Assembly: GCF_000802305.1 (NCBI RefSeq)
Contig: NZ_JTDK01000006.1
Span: 558,001-622,000 of the forward strand
DNA length: 64,000 bases
Reading direction: 5' to 3'
Source of the DNA: Microbacterium mangrovi
GTDB taxonomy: Bacteria > Actinomycetota > Actinomycetes > Actinomycetales > Microbacteriaceae
The stretch's first letter is position 1. Every line of letters begins with the position of its first letter. Under the pieces are notes generated by a model. That model had not been told where the DNA came from and did no database searches. It worked only from the letters and a program-made list of their open reading frames with translations. Shown one piece after another: positions 9,172-18,348 of this stretch. A program made the translations under genes and the position numbers.

Positions 9172-10100
9172 GCACCGCCGCCCAGTCCACCGAAATCGCC
9201 GCGACGCGCACGATGACCACCGGCGGATCCCGCGCCGAGCGCGTCGCCGCCACCCGCACGGTCACCCGCCGCCGCAAGAAGCGGCATCCCGTCGCGAACA
9301 CCCTCGCGGTGCTGTTCAGCGTCGTGTGGATCTTCCCCGTGTACTGGATGATCAACACGGCCTTCATGCCGCAGTCGGAGTCGATGTCGTCGCGGCCGCA
9401 CTTCGTCCCGCTGCACCCGACGTTCCAGAACTTCGTGACCGCGTTCACGCAGCCGGGCTTCTGGATGTCGCTGCGCAACAGCCTCATCGTCGTGCTCAGC
9501 GCGATCGTCATCGCGACGCTGCTGGCCCTGTTCGCCGCGGCGGCCCTCAGCCGGTTCCGCTTCCGCGGGCGCCGCACGATCCTGGTGATCATCCTCGCCG
9601 TGCAGATGGTGCTCGGCGGTCCTGCCCTGCTGATCCCGCAGTTCCTCATCTTCAACAACCTGGGCCTGCTGAACTCGTACCCCGGACTGATCCTCGCGTA
9701 CGTGGCATCCGTGCTGCCGTTCGCGATCTGGACCCTGCGCGGGTTCTACCTGGCCATCCCGGTCGAGGTCGAGGAAGCCGCGATGATGGACGGTGCCAGC
9801 ACCTGGCGCGTCATGTGGAGCGTGCTGTTCCCGCTGGTGCTGCCGGGCATGATCTCCACGAGCGTTTTCGCCTTCATCTCGGCGTGGAACGAGTACATCC
9901 TGGCGTACACGTTCATGAAGGATCAGACGATGTACACCCTGCCGATCTGGCTGGCGTCGTTCACCAACCCGAACACGGGCGTCGACTACGGCGGCCAGAT
10001 GGCGGCCTCGGTGCTGTTCGCCCTGCCGGTCGTGATCTTCTTCCTGATCATCCAGCGAAACCTGGTGCAGGGCATGGCGTCCGGCGCCGTGAAGGGCTGA
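9168..10100 (+). CDS. sugar ABC importer permease (MalG-like)
   Basis: A 310-residue permease with six membrane segments after a 45-residue basic cytoplasmic tail. The EAA loop EEAAMMDGASTWRVMWSV contacts the ATPase. Start GTG at 9168 overlaps the stop of the MalF-like gene, so the two are translationally coupled and should be made in equal amounts. It completes the first importer set; a pair of hairpins at 10128-10176 follows before the second set. Confidence 0.93.
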   Translation: MSTAAQSTEIAATRTMTTGGSRAERVAATRTVTRRRKKRHPVANTLAVLFSVVWIFPVYWMINTAFMPQSESMSSRPHFVPLHPTFQNFVTAFTQPGFWMSLRNSLIVVLSAIVIATLLALFAAAALSRFRFRGRRTILVIILAVQMVLGGPALLIPQFLIFNNLGLLNSYPGLILAYVASVLPFAIWTLRGFYLAIPVEVEEAAMMDGASTWRVMWSVLFPLVLPGMISTSVFAFISAWNEYILAYTFMKDQTMYTLPIWLASFTNPNTGVDYGGQMAASVLFALPVVIFFLIIQRNLVQGMASGAVKG

Positions 10101-10127
10101 CCCCTGCCGCTCCTGCGGCCCTCCGCG

Positions 10128-10176
10128 TCCCCGCCGGAACGAGCCGGCGGGGAGGATCGGCGCGGCATCGCGCCGA
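10128..10176 (+). terminator. tandem hairpins between the two ABC operons
   Basis: Two perfect stems lie side by side: TCCCCGCCGG/CCGGCGGGGA (10128-10153, six-base loop) and TCGGCGCG/CGCGCCGA (10157-10176, GCAT loop). There is no T-run. They probably terminate or attenuate the first ABC transcript ahead of the second solute-binding gene. Confidence 0.55.
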
Positions 10177-10204
10177 CCGAACCCCAGAGAAAGTGAAACT
10201 TCCG

Positions 10205-11455
10205 ATGAAGCGAGTGTTCACCCCTCGGCGCGCAGCCGCCGTCGCCGCAGTCGCCGCCGCGACGGCCGTCGCACTGGCCGGATGCAGCGGCGGCAGCGGA
10301 TCCGCCGGCGGCGCGACCACCCTCAAGGTGGTCGTCGCCGACTACGGCACCGGCCCGTCCAACGCGTCGGCGAAGTACTGGCAGGGCATCGCAGACGCCT
10401 TCCACAAGCAGAACCCCGACATCACCGTCAAGATCACCTCGATCCCCTGGACGAACTTCGACCAGCAGGTGCAGACGATGGTGCAGAACAAGCAGTACCC
10501 GGACGTGACCGAGGGCGACTACTTCTCGAACTACGCGCAGGACGGCCTGCTCTATTCAGCGAGCGACGTGCTGTCCAAGCCGGACAACCTGCTGGACACC
10601 TTCAAGGCCCAGGGCACCTACAACGGAACGCAGTACGGCATGCCGTTCACGACGAGTTCGCGCACGCTGTTCTACAACAAGAAGCTGTTCCAGGAGGCCG
10701 GCATCGCGAACCCGCCCACCACGTGGGACGAGGTGAAGGCGGATGCCGCCAAGATCAAGGCGAAGGGCGCCACCGGATTCGGTCTGCCCCTCGGCCCGGA
10801 AGAAGCACAGGCGGAGTCGCTGCTGTGGATGCTGGGCAACGGCGGCGGCTACCAGACCGGCGGCAAGTACACGATCGACAGCGCCGCGAACGTCCAGACG
10901 TTCGACTACCTGACGACGCTCGTCAGCGCCGGCCTCACCGAGCCCAACCCGGGCACCGTGAACCGCACCGACCTGTGGCAGAAGTTCGCGCAGGGCCAGG
11001 TCGGGATGATCAACGGTTCGCCGGCGCTCATCCCGATCATCCGGTCGGCCGGGAAGCTCGCCGACAGCGACTGGGCATCGGTGCCGATCGCCGGCAAGAC
11101 CGGGGCGTTGAGCACCACCCTGGGCGTGTGCGACAACGTCGCCGCGTTCAAGCCCAATGGGCACCAGGCCGAGATCAAGAAGTTCCTCGACTTCACCTAC
11201 CGGGACAAGTACCAGCTGCAGTTCGACAAGGAGTACATGCTGCTCCCGGCGACCAAGACCGCCGTCACGGCGCTGGCATCCGACCCGATCTTCGGGCCGT
11301 TCCTGAAGGCGCTGCCGCAGTCGGTGCAGTACCCCAGCGACACCGCGTGGGCGAACACCAAGACGAAGATCCAGCAGACGATCGGCACCGCGGTGACCGA
11401 GGACCCCAAGACGGTCCTCGGCCAGCTGCAGCAGACCGCCACCTCGGGCCAGTAG
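10205..11455 (+). CDS. second sugar ABC importer, solute-binding lipoprotein
   Basis: A 416-residue solute-binding lipoprotein with signal peptide and lipobox LAGC (Cys 27), then a Gly/Ser linker and the mature fold (TTLKVVVADYG). It is only distantly like the protein at 6832, so it probably binds a different ligand. ATG 10205 follows a weak AGAAAG site. A strong hairpin sits between it and its permeases, a common way to make more binding protein than channel. It starts the second importer set, again without an ATPase. Confidence 0.9.
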   Translation: MKRVFTPRRAAAVAAVAAATAVALAGCSGGSGSAGGATTLKVVVADYGTGPSNASAKYWQGIADAFHKQNPDITVKITSIPWTNFDQQVQTMVQNKQYPDVTEGDYFSNYAQDGLLYSASDVLSKPDNLLDTFKAQGTYNGTQYGMPFTTSSRTLFYNKKLFQEAGIANPPTTWDEVKADAAKIKAKGATGFGLPLGPEEAQAESLLWMLGNGGGYQTGGKYTIDSAANVQTFDYLTTLVSAGLTEPNPGTVNRTDLWQKFAQGQVGMINGSPALIPIIRSAGKLADSDWASVPIAGKTGALSTTLGVCDNVAAFKPNGHQAEIKKFLDFTYRDKYQLQFDKEYMLLPATKTAVTALASDPIFGPFLKALPQSVQYPSDTAWANTKTKIQQTIGTAVTEDPKTVLGQLQQTATSGQ

Positions 11456-11464
11456 GCCCCGCAC

Positions 11465-11495
11465 GGTGTCCCGGGGCTCCGCGCCCCGGGACACC
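11465..11495 (+). terminator. attenuating hairpin after the binding-protein gene
   Basis: A perfect 13-base stem, GGTGTCCCGGGGC pairing with its complement around TCCGC, lies ten bases after the lipoprotein stop and 35 bases before the permease start. It lacks a T-run, so partial termination or 3' protection of the lipoprotein message is more likely than a full stop. Confidence 0.65.
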
Positions 11496-11530
11496 TCCCC
11501 CTCCGTGGAACCCCAACTCCTGAGGACACA

Positions 11531-12418
11531 ATGAAGTCTCTCCGCCAGTCCGCAGCACCGGTGCTGTGGGTCGGGCCCGCCGTCGCCCTCATCGCCGTCG
11601 TCGTGCTGTGGCCCGTCGTCGTGATGCTCGAATCGTCCTTCCAGCACATCGGCGGCGAAGGTTTCGTCGCCGGCTTCAACGGCGTCGCCAACTACCTGAA
11701 GCTCTTCGCCGAGCCGGCCTTCCCGGGCGTTCTCGAACGCACCGTCCTGTGGACGGTGGGCGTGGTCGCCGTCACGATGCTTCTCTCACTCGGGCTCGCC
11801 CAGCTGTTCAACCAGGCCTTTCCCCTCCGCCGCGTCGCGCGCTGGGCGCTCATCCTGCCGTGGGCGTGCTCGGTCATGATGACCGCCCTCATCTTCCGGT
11901 GGATGCTGGACCCGCACTCGGGCGCCATCAACGTGGTGCTGCACGACCTCGGACTGCTCGGCGGATTCGATTCCACGGCCGCATCCTGGCTCGGCAACCC
12001 GATGACGGCGTTCGCGTGGATGATGGGTGTCGCCGTGTTCGTCTCACTGCCGTTCTCGACCTACGCGATCCTCGCGGGACTCCAGTCGATCCCGGAGGAC
12101 ATCTACGAGGCGGCATCCCTCGACGGGGCGAACGGGTGGCGCCGGTACACCACCATCACTCTGCCGCTGCTGCGGCCGGCGATCCTCGTCGCGACCCTCA
12201 TCAACGTCATCAACGTGTTCAACTCGTTCCCCATCATCTGGGAGATGACCGGCGGCGGCCCCGGCTACGCCACCAGCACCACGACCACCTTCATGGTGGC
12301 CCTCAAACAGGGCGACGTCGGCGAGTCCGCCGCCATGTCGGTCATCAACTTCGCACTCGTGATCCTGATCGTGCTGATCTACCTCCGAGTCACCCGCTGG
12401 AAGGAGCAGGTGGACTGA
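11531..12418 (+). CDS. second ABC importer permease (MalF-like)
   Basis: A 295-residue permease with about six membrane segments and the EAA loop YEAASLDGANGWRRYTTITLPLL. ATG 11531 has TGAGGA upstream. It lies one base from the next permease and forms the channel with it. It belongs with the lipoprotein at 10205 despite the hairpin between them. The ATPase partner must be supplied from elsewhere. Confidence 0.93.
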   Translation: MKSLRQSAAPVLWVGPAVALIAVVVLWPVVVMLESSFQHIGGEGFVAGFNGVANYLKLFAEPAFPGVLERTVLWTVGVVAVTMLLSLGLAQLFNQAFPLRRVARWALILPWACSVMMTALIFRWMLDPHSGAINVVLHDLGLLGGFDSTAASWLGNPMTAFAWMMGVAVFVSLPFSTYAILAGLQSIPEDIYEAASLDGANGWRRYTTITLPLLRPAILVATLINVINVFNSFPIIWEMTGGGPGYATSTTTTFMVALKQGDVGESAAMSVINFALVILIVLIYLRVTRWKEQVD

Positions 12419-12419
12419 G

Positions 12420-13313
12420 ATGACCGCCCTCACCGCACCCCCGCGCACCGACGAGGACACCGTCGCCGTCTCGCCGCGCCGCCGGCGGGCACGCCGCTCC
12501 CGGACGCTTCGCACCGCGATCATCGCGATCGTCGCCTACCTCATCGCGATCCTGTTCGTGCTGCCCTACATCGAGATGTTCATCGTCGCGGGCCGCACCC
12601 CGGCCGAACTCCTCGACCAGAACCTCTTTCCGAAGAGCTTCAGCTTCTCGAACTTCACGACGATCTGGGCCACCGGCTTCGGCGGCAACCTGCAGACCTC
12701 TCTGCTGGTCGCCGGCGGGGCGACGCTGCTCGTGTTCCTCGTGGCGCTCCCGGCGGCCTACTACTCGGCGCGGCGCCGGTTCCGCGGCCGCACCCTGTTC
12801 CTGCTGCTCGTGCTCGCAACACAGATGTTCCAGCCCGCGGCGATGCTGGTGGGTCTGCAGCGCGAGTTCATCGACCTCGGTCTGCCGACGATCATGAGCC
12901 TGATCCTCATCAACGCGGGGTTCAACCTCGCCTTCTCGGTCTGGATCCTCAACGCGTTCTTCTCATCGATCCCCGTCGAATTGGAAGAGGCGGCCATGGT
13001 CGACGGGCTCAGCCGGTTCGGCGCACTGCTTCGCATCACGATCCCGCTCGCAATGCCCGGCATCGTCACCGCCCTCATCTTCACGTTCATCAGTGCCTGG
13101 AACGAGTTCCTCGTGGCGCTGACGCTGAGCCTGGCCTCCGACCCGGATCAGCGCCCGCTCACCGTCGCGATCAATGGATACATCGGGCAGTATTCCGTGG
13201 ACTGGGGGCACCTGTTCGCGGGGTCGCTGATCGCGACCATCCCCGTGATCATCCTCTTCGCCCTCATCGAGGGCCGCGTCGTCTCGGGGCTCACCGCCGG
13301 GGCGATCAAATAG
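12420..13313 (+). CDS. second ABC importer permease (MalG-like)
   Basis: A 297-residue permease: basic N-terminal tail, six membrane segments, EAA loop EEAAMVDGLSRFGALLRIT. It starts one base after the stop of the MalF-like gene, so the two are coupled. It is the last gene of the carbohydrate block; a hairpin at its end separates it from the convergent mutasome genes. No glycosidase is encoded in the block, so hydrolysis of any imported oligosaccharide must occur elsewhere. Confidence 0.93.
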   Translation: MTALTAPPRTDEDTVAVSPRRRRARRSRTLRTAIIAIVAYLIAILFVLPYIEMFIVAGRTPAELLDQNLFPKSFSFSNFTTIWATGFGGNLQTSLLVAGGATLLVFLVALPAAYYSARRRFRGRTLFLLLVLATQMFQPAAMLVGLQREFIDLGLPTIMSLILINAGFNLAFSVWILNAFFSSIPVELEEAAMVDGLSRFGALLRITIPLAMPGIVTALIFTFISAWNEFLVALTLSLASDPDQRPLTVAINGYIGQYSVDWGHLFAGSLIATIPVIILFALIEGRVVSGLTAGAIK

Positions 13314-13316
13314 ACG

Positions 13317-13359
13317 CTTCCGGTGGTGCACGGCCGAGCGGGCAGTGCATCACCGGAAG
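13317..13359. terminator. hairpin between convergent ABC and dnaE2 transcripts
   Basis: CTTCCGGTG at 13317-13325 pairs with CACCGGAAG at 13351-13359 across about 25 bases that contain a second partial stem. The right arm covers the dnaE2 stop codon. It could end either transcript; no T-run is present. Confidence 0.45.
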
Positions 13360-16300
13360 TCCCGGGAGGTGTGCGCGACCCCGACGCGCAGATCGACCGC
13401 GGCATCGGCCAGCACGTTCACGACCCCCTCGACCGACCGTTCCAGCATCCCCCGCACGATGAGGGCCGGCGCGTCCCGCAGGACGCGCCGGTACCTCGTC
13501 CACATCCCCTGCGAGCAGATCACGTTCACCAGCCCCGCCTCGTCTTCGAGGTTGAGGAACGTGATGCCCGACGCCGTCGCCGGCCGCTGCCGGTGGGTGA
13601 CGAGCCCCGCCACCTCGACGCGACGCCCGGACTCGTGGTGCTGCAGCTGCGAGGACAGCAGCACCCCGCGCTCGTCGAGGCTCTCGCGCACGTGCGCGAG
13701 GGGGTGGTCGTCGGTGGAGACGCCCGTCGCCCACAGATCGGAGGCGAGCCGCTCGTAGTCGGTGGGATCGGCGAACAGCGGCGGCTGCACCGACACCACC
13801 GAGTCGGGAAGATAGCGCGCGCGGTCCTGCGCCGCGGAACCGGCCAGCCAGATCCCCTCCCGCCGGGACAACCCGAGGCACTCGAAGGCGCCGGCGGTCG
13901 AGAGCGCCTCGAGCTGCGCGCTGGTCGCGTCGGTGCGGCGCACCAGGTCTCGCAGATCGCGGTACGGGCCGTGCGCCTCGCGCTCCGCCACGATGCGCTG
14001 CGCCATCGGCATGCCGATCCCGGTGACCGAGGCCAGCCCCAGCCGCACCGCGAACCCGCCGTCCCGACGATGCCCGGCGGTCTCGTCGGGGGCGTCCGGA
14101 TCGAAGTCGCCGACCGCAGGCTGGAGGCGCTGGGTGCAGGCATCCCGCCCGGTCACCACCCGGTCGCGGTCCGCGTCGACGGGCTCCAGCCCGGCATCCG
14201 CTCCCGAGGCGTGCAGATCAGGACGACGCACCTCGACGCCGTGCCGGCGGGCGTCGGCGACGAGGGATGCCGGCGAGTAGAAGCCCATCGGCTGCGCCCG
14301 CAGCAGCCCGGCCAAAAACCCTGCCGGATAGTGCAGCTTCAGCCACGTGCTCGCGTAGACGAGCAGCGCGAACGACAGCGAGTGCGACTCCGCGAACCCG
14401 AAGTTCGCGAACGCCTGGATCTGCGCGTAGATGCCGTCCGCGGCCTCCCCCGTGATGCCGTGCCGCTCCATGCCGTCGAACAGCTTCTTGCGCAGCGACT
14501 CGATGCGCTCCACCCCGCGCTTGGAGCCCATGGCCCGGCGCAGCAGGTCGGCGTCTTCGAGGCTGAGATCGCCCACCGCCATGCCCATCTGCATGAGCTG
14601 CTCCTGGAACACCGGGATGCCGAGGGTGCGCTTCAGCACCGGCTCGAGTTTGGGATGCGGGTACGACACCCTCTCTTGGCCGCGCCGGCGGCGCACGTAC
14701 GGATGCACCGCGCCGCCCTGGATCGGACCGGGACGGATCAGCGCGATCTCGATCGCGAGGTCGTAGAACTCCCGCGGCTGCAGGCGCGGGAGCAGGCCCA
14801 TCTGGGCCCGCGACTCCACCTGGAACACCCCGATGGCATCGGCTCGGCACAGCATGTCGTAGACGGCCGGCTCTTCTTTGGGGATGGTCGCCAGCTCCCA
14901 GCGCTCACCCGTGGATTCGGCCGCCAGGTCGAAGCAGTGCTGCAGGGCCGCGAGCATGCCGAGCCCCAGCAGATCGAACTTCACCAGCCCCATCCAGGCC
15001 GCGTCGTCCTTGTCCCATTGGATCACGGTGCGATTCGGCATCCGGGCGTGCTCGATCGGCACCACCTCGCCCACCGGCCGCTCGGTGAGCACCATGCCGC
15101 CGGAGTGGATACCGAGATGCCGCGGCGCCTTGAGCATCTCGCCGGCGTACTCGAGCACCTGGTCGGGGATGTCGTGGCCGCCCGCCGTCGACAGGGACGC
15201 GCCCCAGCGCTCCACCTGCTTCGACCAGGCATCCTGCTGGCCGGGAGAGAAGCCCAGTGCACGCGCCATGTCGCGCACCGCGTTCTTCGGGCGGTACTGG
15301 ATGACGTTGGCGACCTGTGCGGCGCGTTCGCGCCCGTACTCCCCGTACACCCACTGGATGATCTCTTCCCGGCGGTCGGCGTCGAAGTCGACGTCGATGT
15401 CGGGCTCCTCCTCGCGCAGCGCCGAGAGGAACCGCTCGAACGGCAGGTTGTACAGGATGGCGTCGACGGCGGTGATCCCGAGCAGATAGCAGACCGCGCT
15501 GCTGGCGGCGGAGCCGCGCCCCTGGCACAGGATGCCGCGTCGGCGGGCCTCCTGCACGATGCCGTGCACGATGAGGAAGTACCCCGGGAAGTCCTTGGAC
15601 TCGATGACGTCGAGTTCGCGCTCGATGCGGGCGAGATGCTCGGGGGTGGCATCCGGATACTTGTGCGGCACCGCGTCGCGCACCAGCTCGCGCAGGTAGG
15701 ACATCGGGGTGTGCCCGGCCGGAACGTCGAGCTTCGGCAGGGCGGGACGCGCGGTGCGCAGCGGGAACGCGAGGTCGTCGGCCAGACGCACGGTCTGCTC
15801 GATCGCTCCGGGGTATCGGGCGAAGCGCGCCTGCATCTCGGCCCCGGAACGCAGGTGCGCCGCCGCGTGGGCGGGCAGCCATCCGTCGAGGTCGTCGAGG
15901 CTGCGATTCGCACGAACCGCCGACACGGCCGCGGCGAGGTGCCGGCGCTGCGGCGTCGCGTAGTGCACGTTGTTCGTGGCCAGCACCGGGAGCCCCCGAT
16001 CCTGCGCCAGCTGCCACAGTGCGTCGTTGCGCGTCGTGTCGAGTGGGTCGCCGTGGTCGATGAGCTCGACGTACACGTTCTGTCGTCCGAACAGCGCGAC
16101 GAGGTGGTCGAGTTCGGCGGCCGCCGCGTCCGGACCGGCGATGAGCCCGCGCCCCTCGAGCGCCTGCCGGACGGCGCCCTTGCGGCATCCGGTGAGGACG
16201 GCCCAGTGCCCGGAGTCCGGGCCGCCGGCGGCCTGTGCCAACTGTTCGAGGTCGTAACGGGGATGCCCCTTCTCGCCTCCGGCGAGCTGGGCGCGGGTGA

Positions 16301-16775
16301 TCGCCGAAGCCAGGCGGTGATACCCCTCTTCGCCGCGGGCCAGGACGAGGAGGTGGGCGCCGGCGGGATCGGCCTGCCCCCGGCGCTCCGTCGGCATCCG
16401 CAACGAGAGCTCGGACCCGAACACCGTCTTGATCCCGCGGGACTGCGCCGCCTCGGCGAAGCGCACGATGCCGTAGAAGCCGTCGTGATCGGTGACCGCG
16501 AGCGCATGCAGCCCGAGGCGCTCGGCCTCTTCGACGAGCTCTTCCGGAGAGGACGCCCCGTCGAGGAACGAGTACGACGAATGCGCATGGAGCTCGGCGT
16601 AGGGCACGGCGTCGGCCGGGCGATCGATCGGCAGCGGCACGTACGGACCGCGCTTGTGCGACCAGGCGGGGCTGTCGCCGCCGTCGGCGTCCGCCGGCAC
16701 GTCGCGGGGCCGCCGCCTGTCGCTGAGGGTGCGCTCCAGCTCCGACCACGGGATGGAGGGGTTGTCGAAGCCCAT
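13350..16775 (-). CDS. dnaE2: error-prone DNA polymerase DnaE2 (ImuC)
   Basis: A 1,141-residue C-family polymerase alpha subunit. The N-terminal PHP domain begins at about residue 60 with AELHAHSSYSFLDGAS; the palm and fingers follow (CQGRGSAASSAVCYLLGI; PDIDVDFDADRREEII with the catalytic aspartates), then helix-hairpin-helix and OB-fold regions. The length and gene neighbours separate it from replicative DnaE1. It is the translesion polymerase of the imuA-imuB-dnaE2 mutasome, used after DNA damage at the price of mutations. It lies 33 bases after imuB on the same strand, under the LexA-type box upstream of imuA. Confidence 0.95.
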   Translation of the reverse strand: MGFDNPSIPWSELERTLSDRRRPRDVPADADGGDSPAWSHKRGPYVPLPIDRPADAVPYAELHAHSSYSFLDGASSPEELVEEAERLGLHALAVTDHDGFYGIVRFAEAAQSRGIKTVFGSELSLRMPTERRGQADPAGAHLLVLARGEEGYHRLASAITRAQLAGGEKGHPRYDLEQLAQAAGGPDSGHWAVLTGCRKGAVRQALEGRGLIAGPDAAAAELDHLVALFGRQNVYVELIDHGDPLDTTRNDALWQLAQDRGLPVLATNNVHYATPQRRHLAAAVSAVRANRSLDDLDGWLPAHAAAHLRSGAEMQARFARYPGAIEQTVRLADDLAFPLRTARPALPKLDVPAGHTPMSYLRELVRDAVPHKYPDATPEHLARIERELDVIESKDFPGYFLIVHGIVQEARRRGILCQGRGSAASSAVCYLLGITAVDAILYNLPFERFLSALREEEPDIDVDFDADRREEIIQWVYGEYGRERAAQVANVIQYRPKNAVRDMARALGFSPGQQDAWSKQVERWGASLSTAGGHDIPDQVLEYAGEMLKAPRHLGIHSGGMVLTERPVGEVVPIEHARMPNRTVIQWDKDDAAWMGLVKFDLLGLGMLAALQHCFDLAAESTGERWELATIPKEEPAVYDMLCRADAIGVFQVESRAQMGLLPRLQPREFYDLAIEIALIRPGPIQGGAVHPYVRRRRGQERVSYPHPKLEPVLKRTLGIPVFQEQLMQMGMAVGDLSLEDADLLRRAMGSKRGVERIESLRKKLFDGMERHGITGEAADGIYAQIQAFANFGFAESHSLSFALLVYASTWLKLHYPAGFLAGLLRAQPMGFYSPASLVADARRHGVEVRRPDLHASGADAGLEPVDADRDRVVTGRDACTQRLQPAVGDFDPDAPDETAGHRRDGGFAVRLGLASVTGIGMPMAQRIVAEREAHGPYRDLRDLVRRTDATSAQLEALSTAGAFECLGLSRREGIWLAGSAAQDRARYLPDSVVSVQPPLFADPTDYERLASDLWATGVSTDDHPLAHVRESLDERGVLLSSQLQHHESGRRVEVAGLVTHRQRPATASGITFLNLEDEAGLVNVICSQGMWTRYRRVLRDAPALIVRGMLERSVEGVVNVLADAAVDLRVGVAHTSRDFR

Positions 16776-16808
16776 CAGGGGACTCCGCTCTCGCCCGGGC
16801 GGCTCGCA

Positions 16809-18347
16809 TCAGTCATAGCGGGCCTCCGCGCTCCAGGCTCCGTCTTCGCAGACCAGCAGCCACGCGGTGAGTTCGGCATCGACCACCTGGAACCGATGCG
16901 CGACCCGGCGGCGATCGGCATCCCACCCGCGTTCGTCGACGGGCCACGGTCCCGCCCACGACACGATCTCGCGACGCCTGCCGCTCTGCGCGAACAGCTC
17001 GGGCTCGCCCGACAGGGTGCCGCGCTCGTCCACCACCACGACATCGCCCGACCGGGTGACCACATCGACCGGCAGCGACCGGGGGAACACCGTCGTCGGG
17101 AGCGGCGGCGGGAGGCTCCCCGGCCAGGGGCGGGCGGCATCCGGCTTCGACTCGACGCGGTCTCCCCACGGCACGAGGGTCTGGCGCTCCCCCAGCCAGC
17201 GGCCTCCTTCGATCACCGGGGTGAGCACGCCCCGGTGCCCGAGCATCGCCTGCACGCGGGAGAGGGCGTGGTGCACCTTCTCGTCTGCTCCTGATCCGAA
17301 GATCGCCGGCTGATGGTGGGAGGCGGCATCCACGGCGGCCGGGTCCAGCCGCACCAGGACCACTCCGCTGCGCAGGTCGGATGCCTCGGCGAGCTGCCAG
17401 CGCACCCGATCGACCACCGCCGCCGCGTCGAAGGACCCGGGATGCAGCCACACCCGGTCGGAGGTCTCTCCGCGTTCGGCGAGGATGCCGACCCTCAGCT
17501 CGGTGCACACGAGACCATGGCCGCCGAGCCGGTCGAGGAACTCCTCGGCGGCGATGCGCATGCCGAACGCGACCTGCGAGGCGTCTTCGAGCGGCGGCTC
17601 GAACGCGACCTCGCGGTGCAGTTCGGGCGGCGGGGTCCGCGGCTGCACCGGCCGGGAATCGGCTCCGGCGGCCAAATCGTGCAGCCGCACCCCCCGCTCG
17701 CCGAACCTCTCGCGCACTCGGTCGGGTTCGAGCGCGGCGAAGGCGCCGAGCGTGTGCACGCCCAGCCGGGCGAGCAGATGGGTGAGCTCTGGATCGCCCA
17801 CCGTGGTGACCGGAAGCGGGGCGAGGAAGGAGCCCGCCTCCCCTTCGGGGACGACGCGCACCGCCGGGTTGCCGGAGACCTCCGCACCGGAACGGTGTGC
17901 GCGCGCCGCCTGCTCGGCCGTGAACGGACCGTCGGCGATCCCCGCCCGGGCCCCCGGGAACCCCGCCATCGCCAGCGCCGTGACGAGCACCTCCGCGGCC
18001 TCGGCCTCGCCCCCGTAGTAGCGGGCAGGCCCCCGGGCGCGCAGTGCGCACAGCCCCGGGCGGATGATCTGCACCCCGGGTGCCAGCTCTTCGATGCCGG
18101 TCACCACCGGCGCGAACACCCGCTGGTCGCGATCGGGGTCGGATGCCACGATCTCCAGTCGCGGGCAGCGGGCCTGTGCATCGCGCCGGCGCTGACCGCG
18201 GCGCACGCCGTCGGCCCGTGCCGATGCCGAGCACGAGACCACGATGTTCTTGTCGACGACGGCCACCGGTCCCGCCTCGCTCCCGGACGCTCGCGCCCAG
18301 GCCACGACCGGCCAGTCGGGGATCCAGAGCACGAGACTGCGGACCAT
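16809..18347 (-). CDS. imuB: Y-family polymerase-like mutasome protein ImuB
   Basis: A 512-residue protein with the Y-family fold but altered catalytic positions: the first acidic patch reads WIPDWPVVA and the usual S-x-DE motif reads GIEE, fitting the known lack of polymerase activity in ImuB. It acts as an adaptor that brings DnaE2 to the beta clamp. It begins one base after imuA ends and is followed by dnaE2, so all three are one SOS operon. Confidence 0.92.
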   Translation of the reverse strand: MVRSLVLWIPDWPVVAWARASGSEAGPVAVVDKNIVVSCSASARADGVRRGQRRRDAQARCPRLEIVASDPDRDQRVFAPVVTGIEELAPGVQIIRPGLCALRARGPARYYGGEAEAAEVLVTALAMAGFPGARAGIADGPFTAEQAARAHRSGAEVSGNPAVRVVPEGEAGSFLAPLPVTTVGDPELTHLLARLGVHTLGAFAALEPDRVRERFGERGVRLHDLAAGADSRPVQPRTPPPELHREVAFEPPLEDASQVAFGMRIAAEEFLDRLGGHGLVCTELRVGILAERGETSDRVWLHPGSFDAAAVVDRVRWQLAEASDLRSGVVLVRLDPAAVDAASHHQPAIFGSGADEKVHHALSRVQAMLGHRGVLTPVIEGGRWLGERQTLVPWGDRVESKPDAARPWPGSLPPPLPTTVFPRSLPVDVVTRSGDVVVVDERGTLSGEPELFAQSGRRREIVSWAGPWPVDERGWDADRRRVAHRFQVVDAELTAWLLVCEDGAWSAEARYD

Positions 18348-18348
18348 G

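Noticed and set aside
13323..17294. A 1,323-codon open frame on the plus strand, antisense to dnaE2 and imuB
   Set aside because: It has no recognisable domain, is rich in Arg, His, Gly and Ala as expected for a GC-rich antisense frame, and lies wholly over two well-supported genes.
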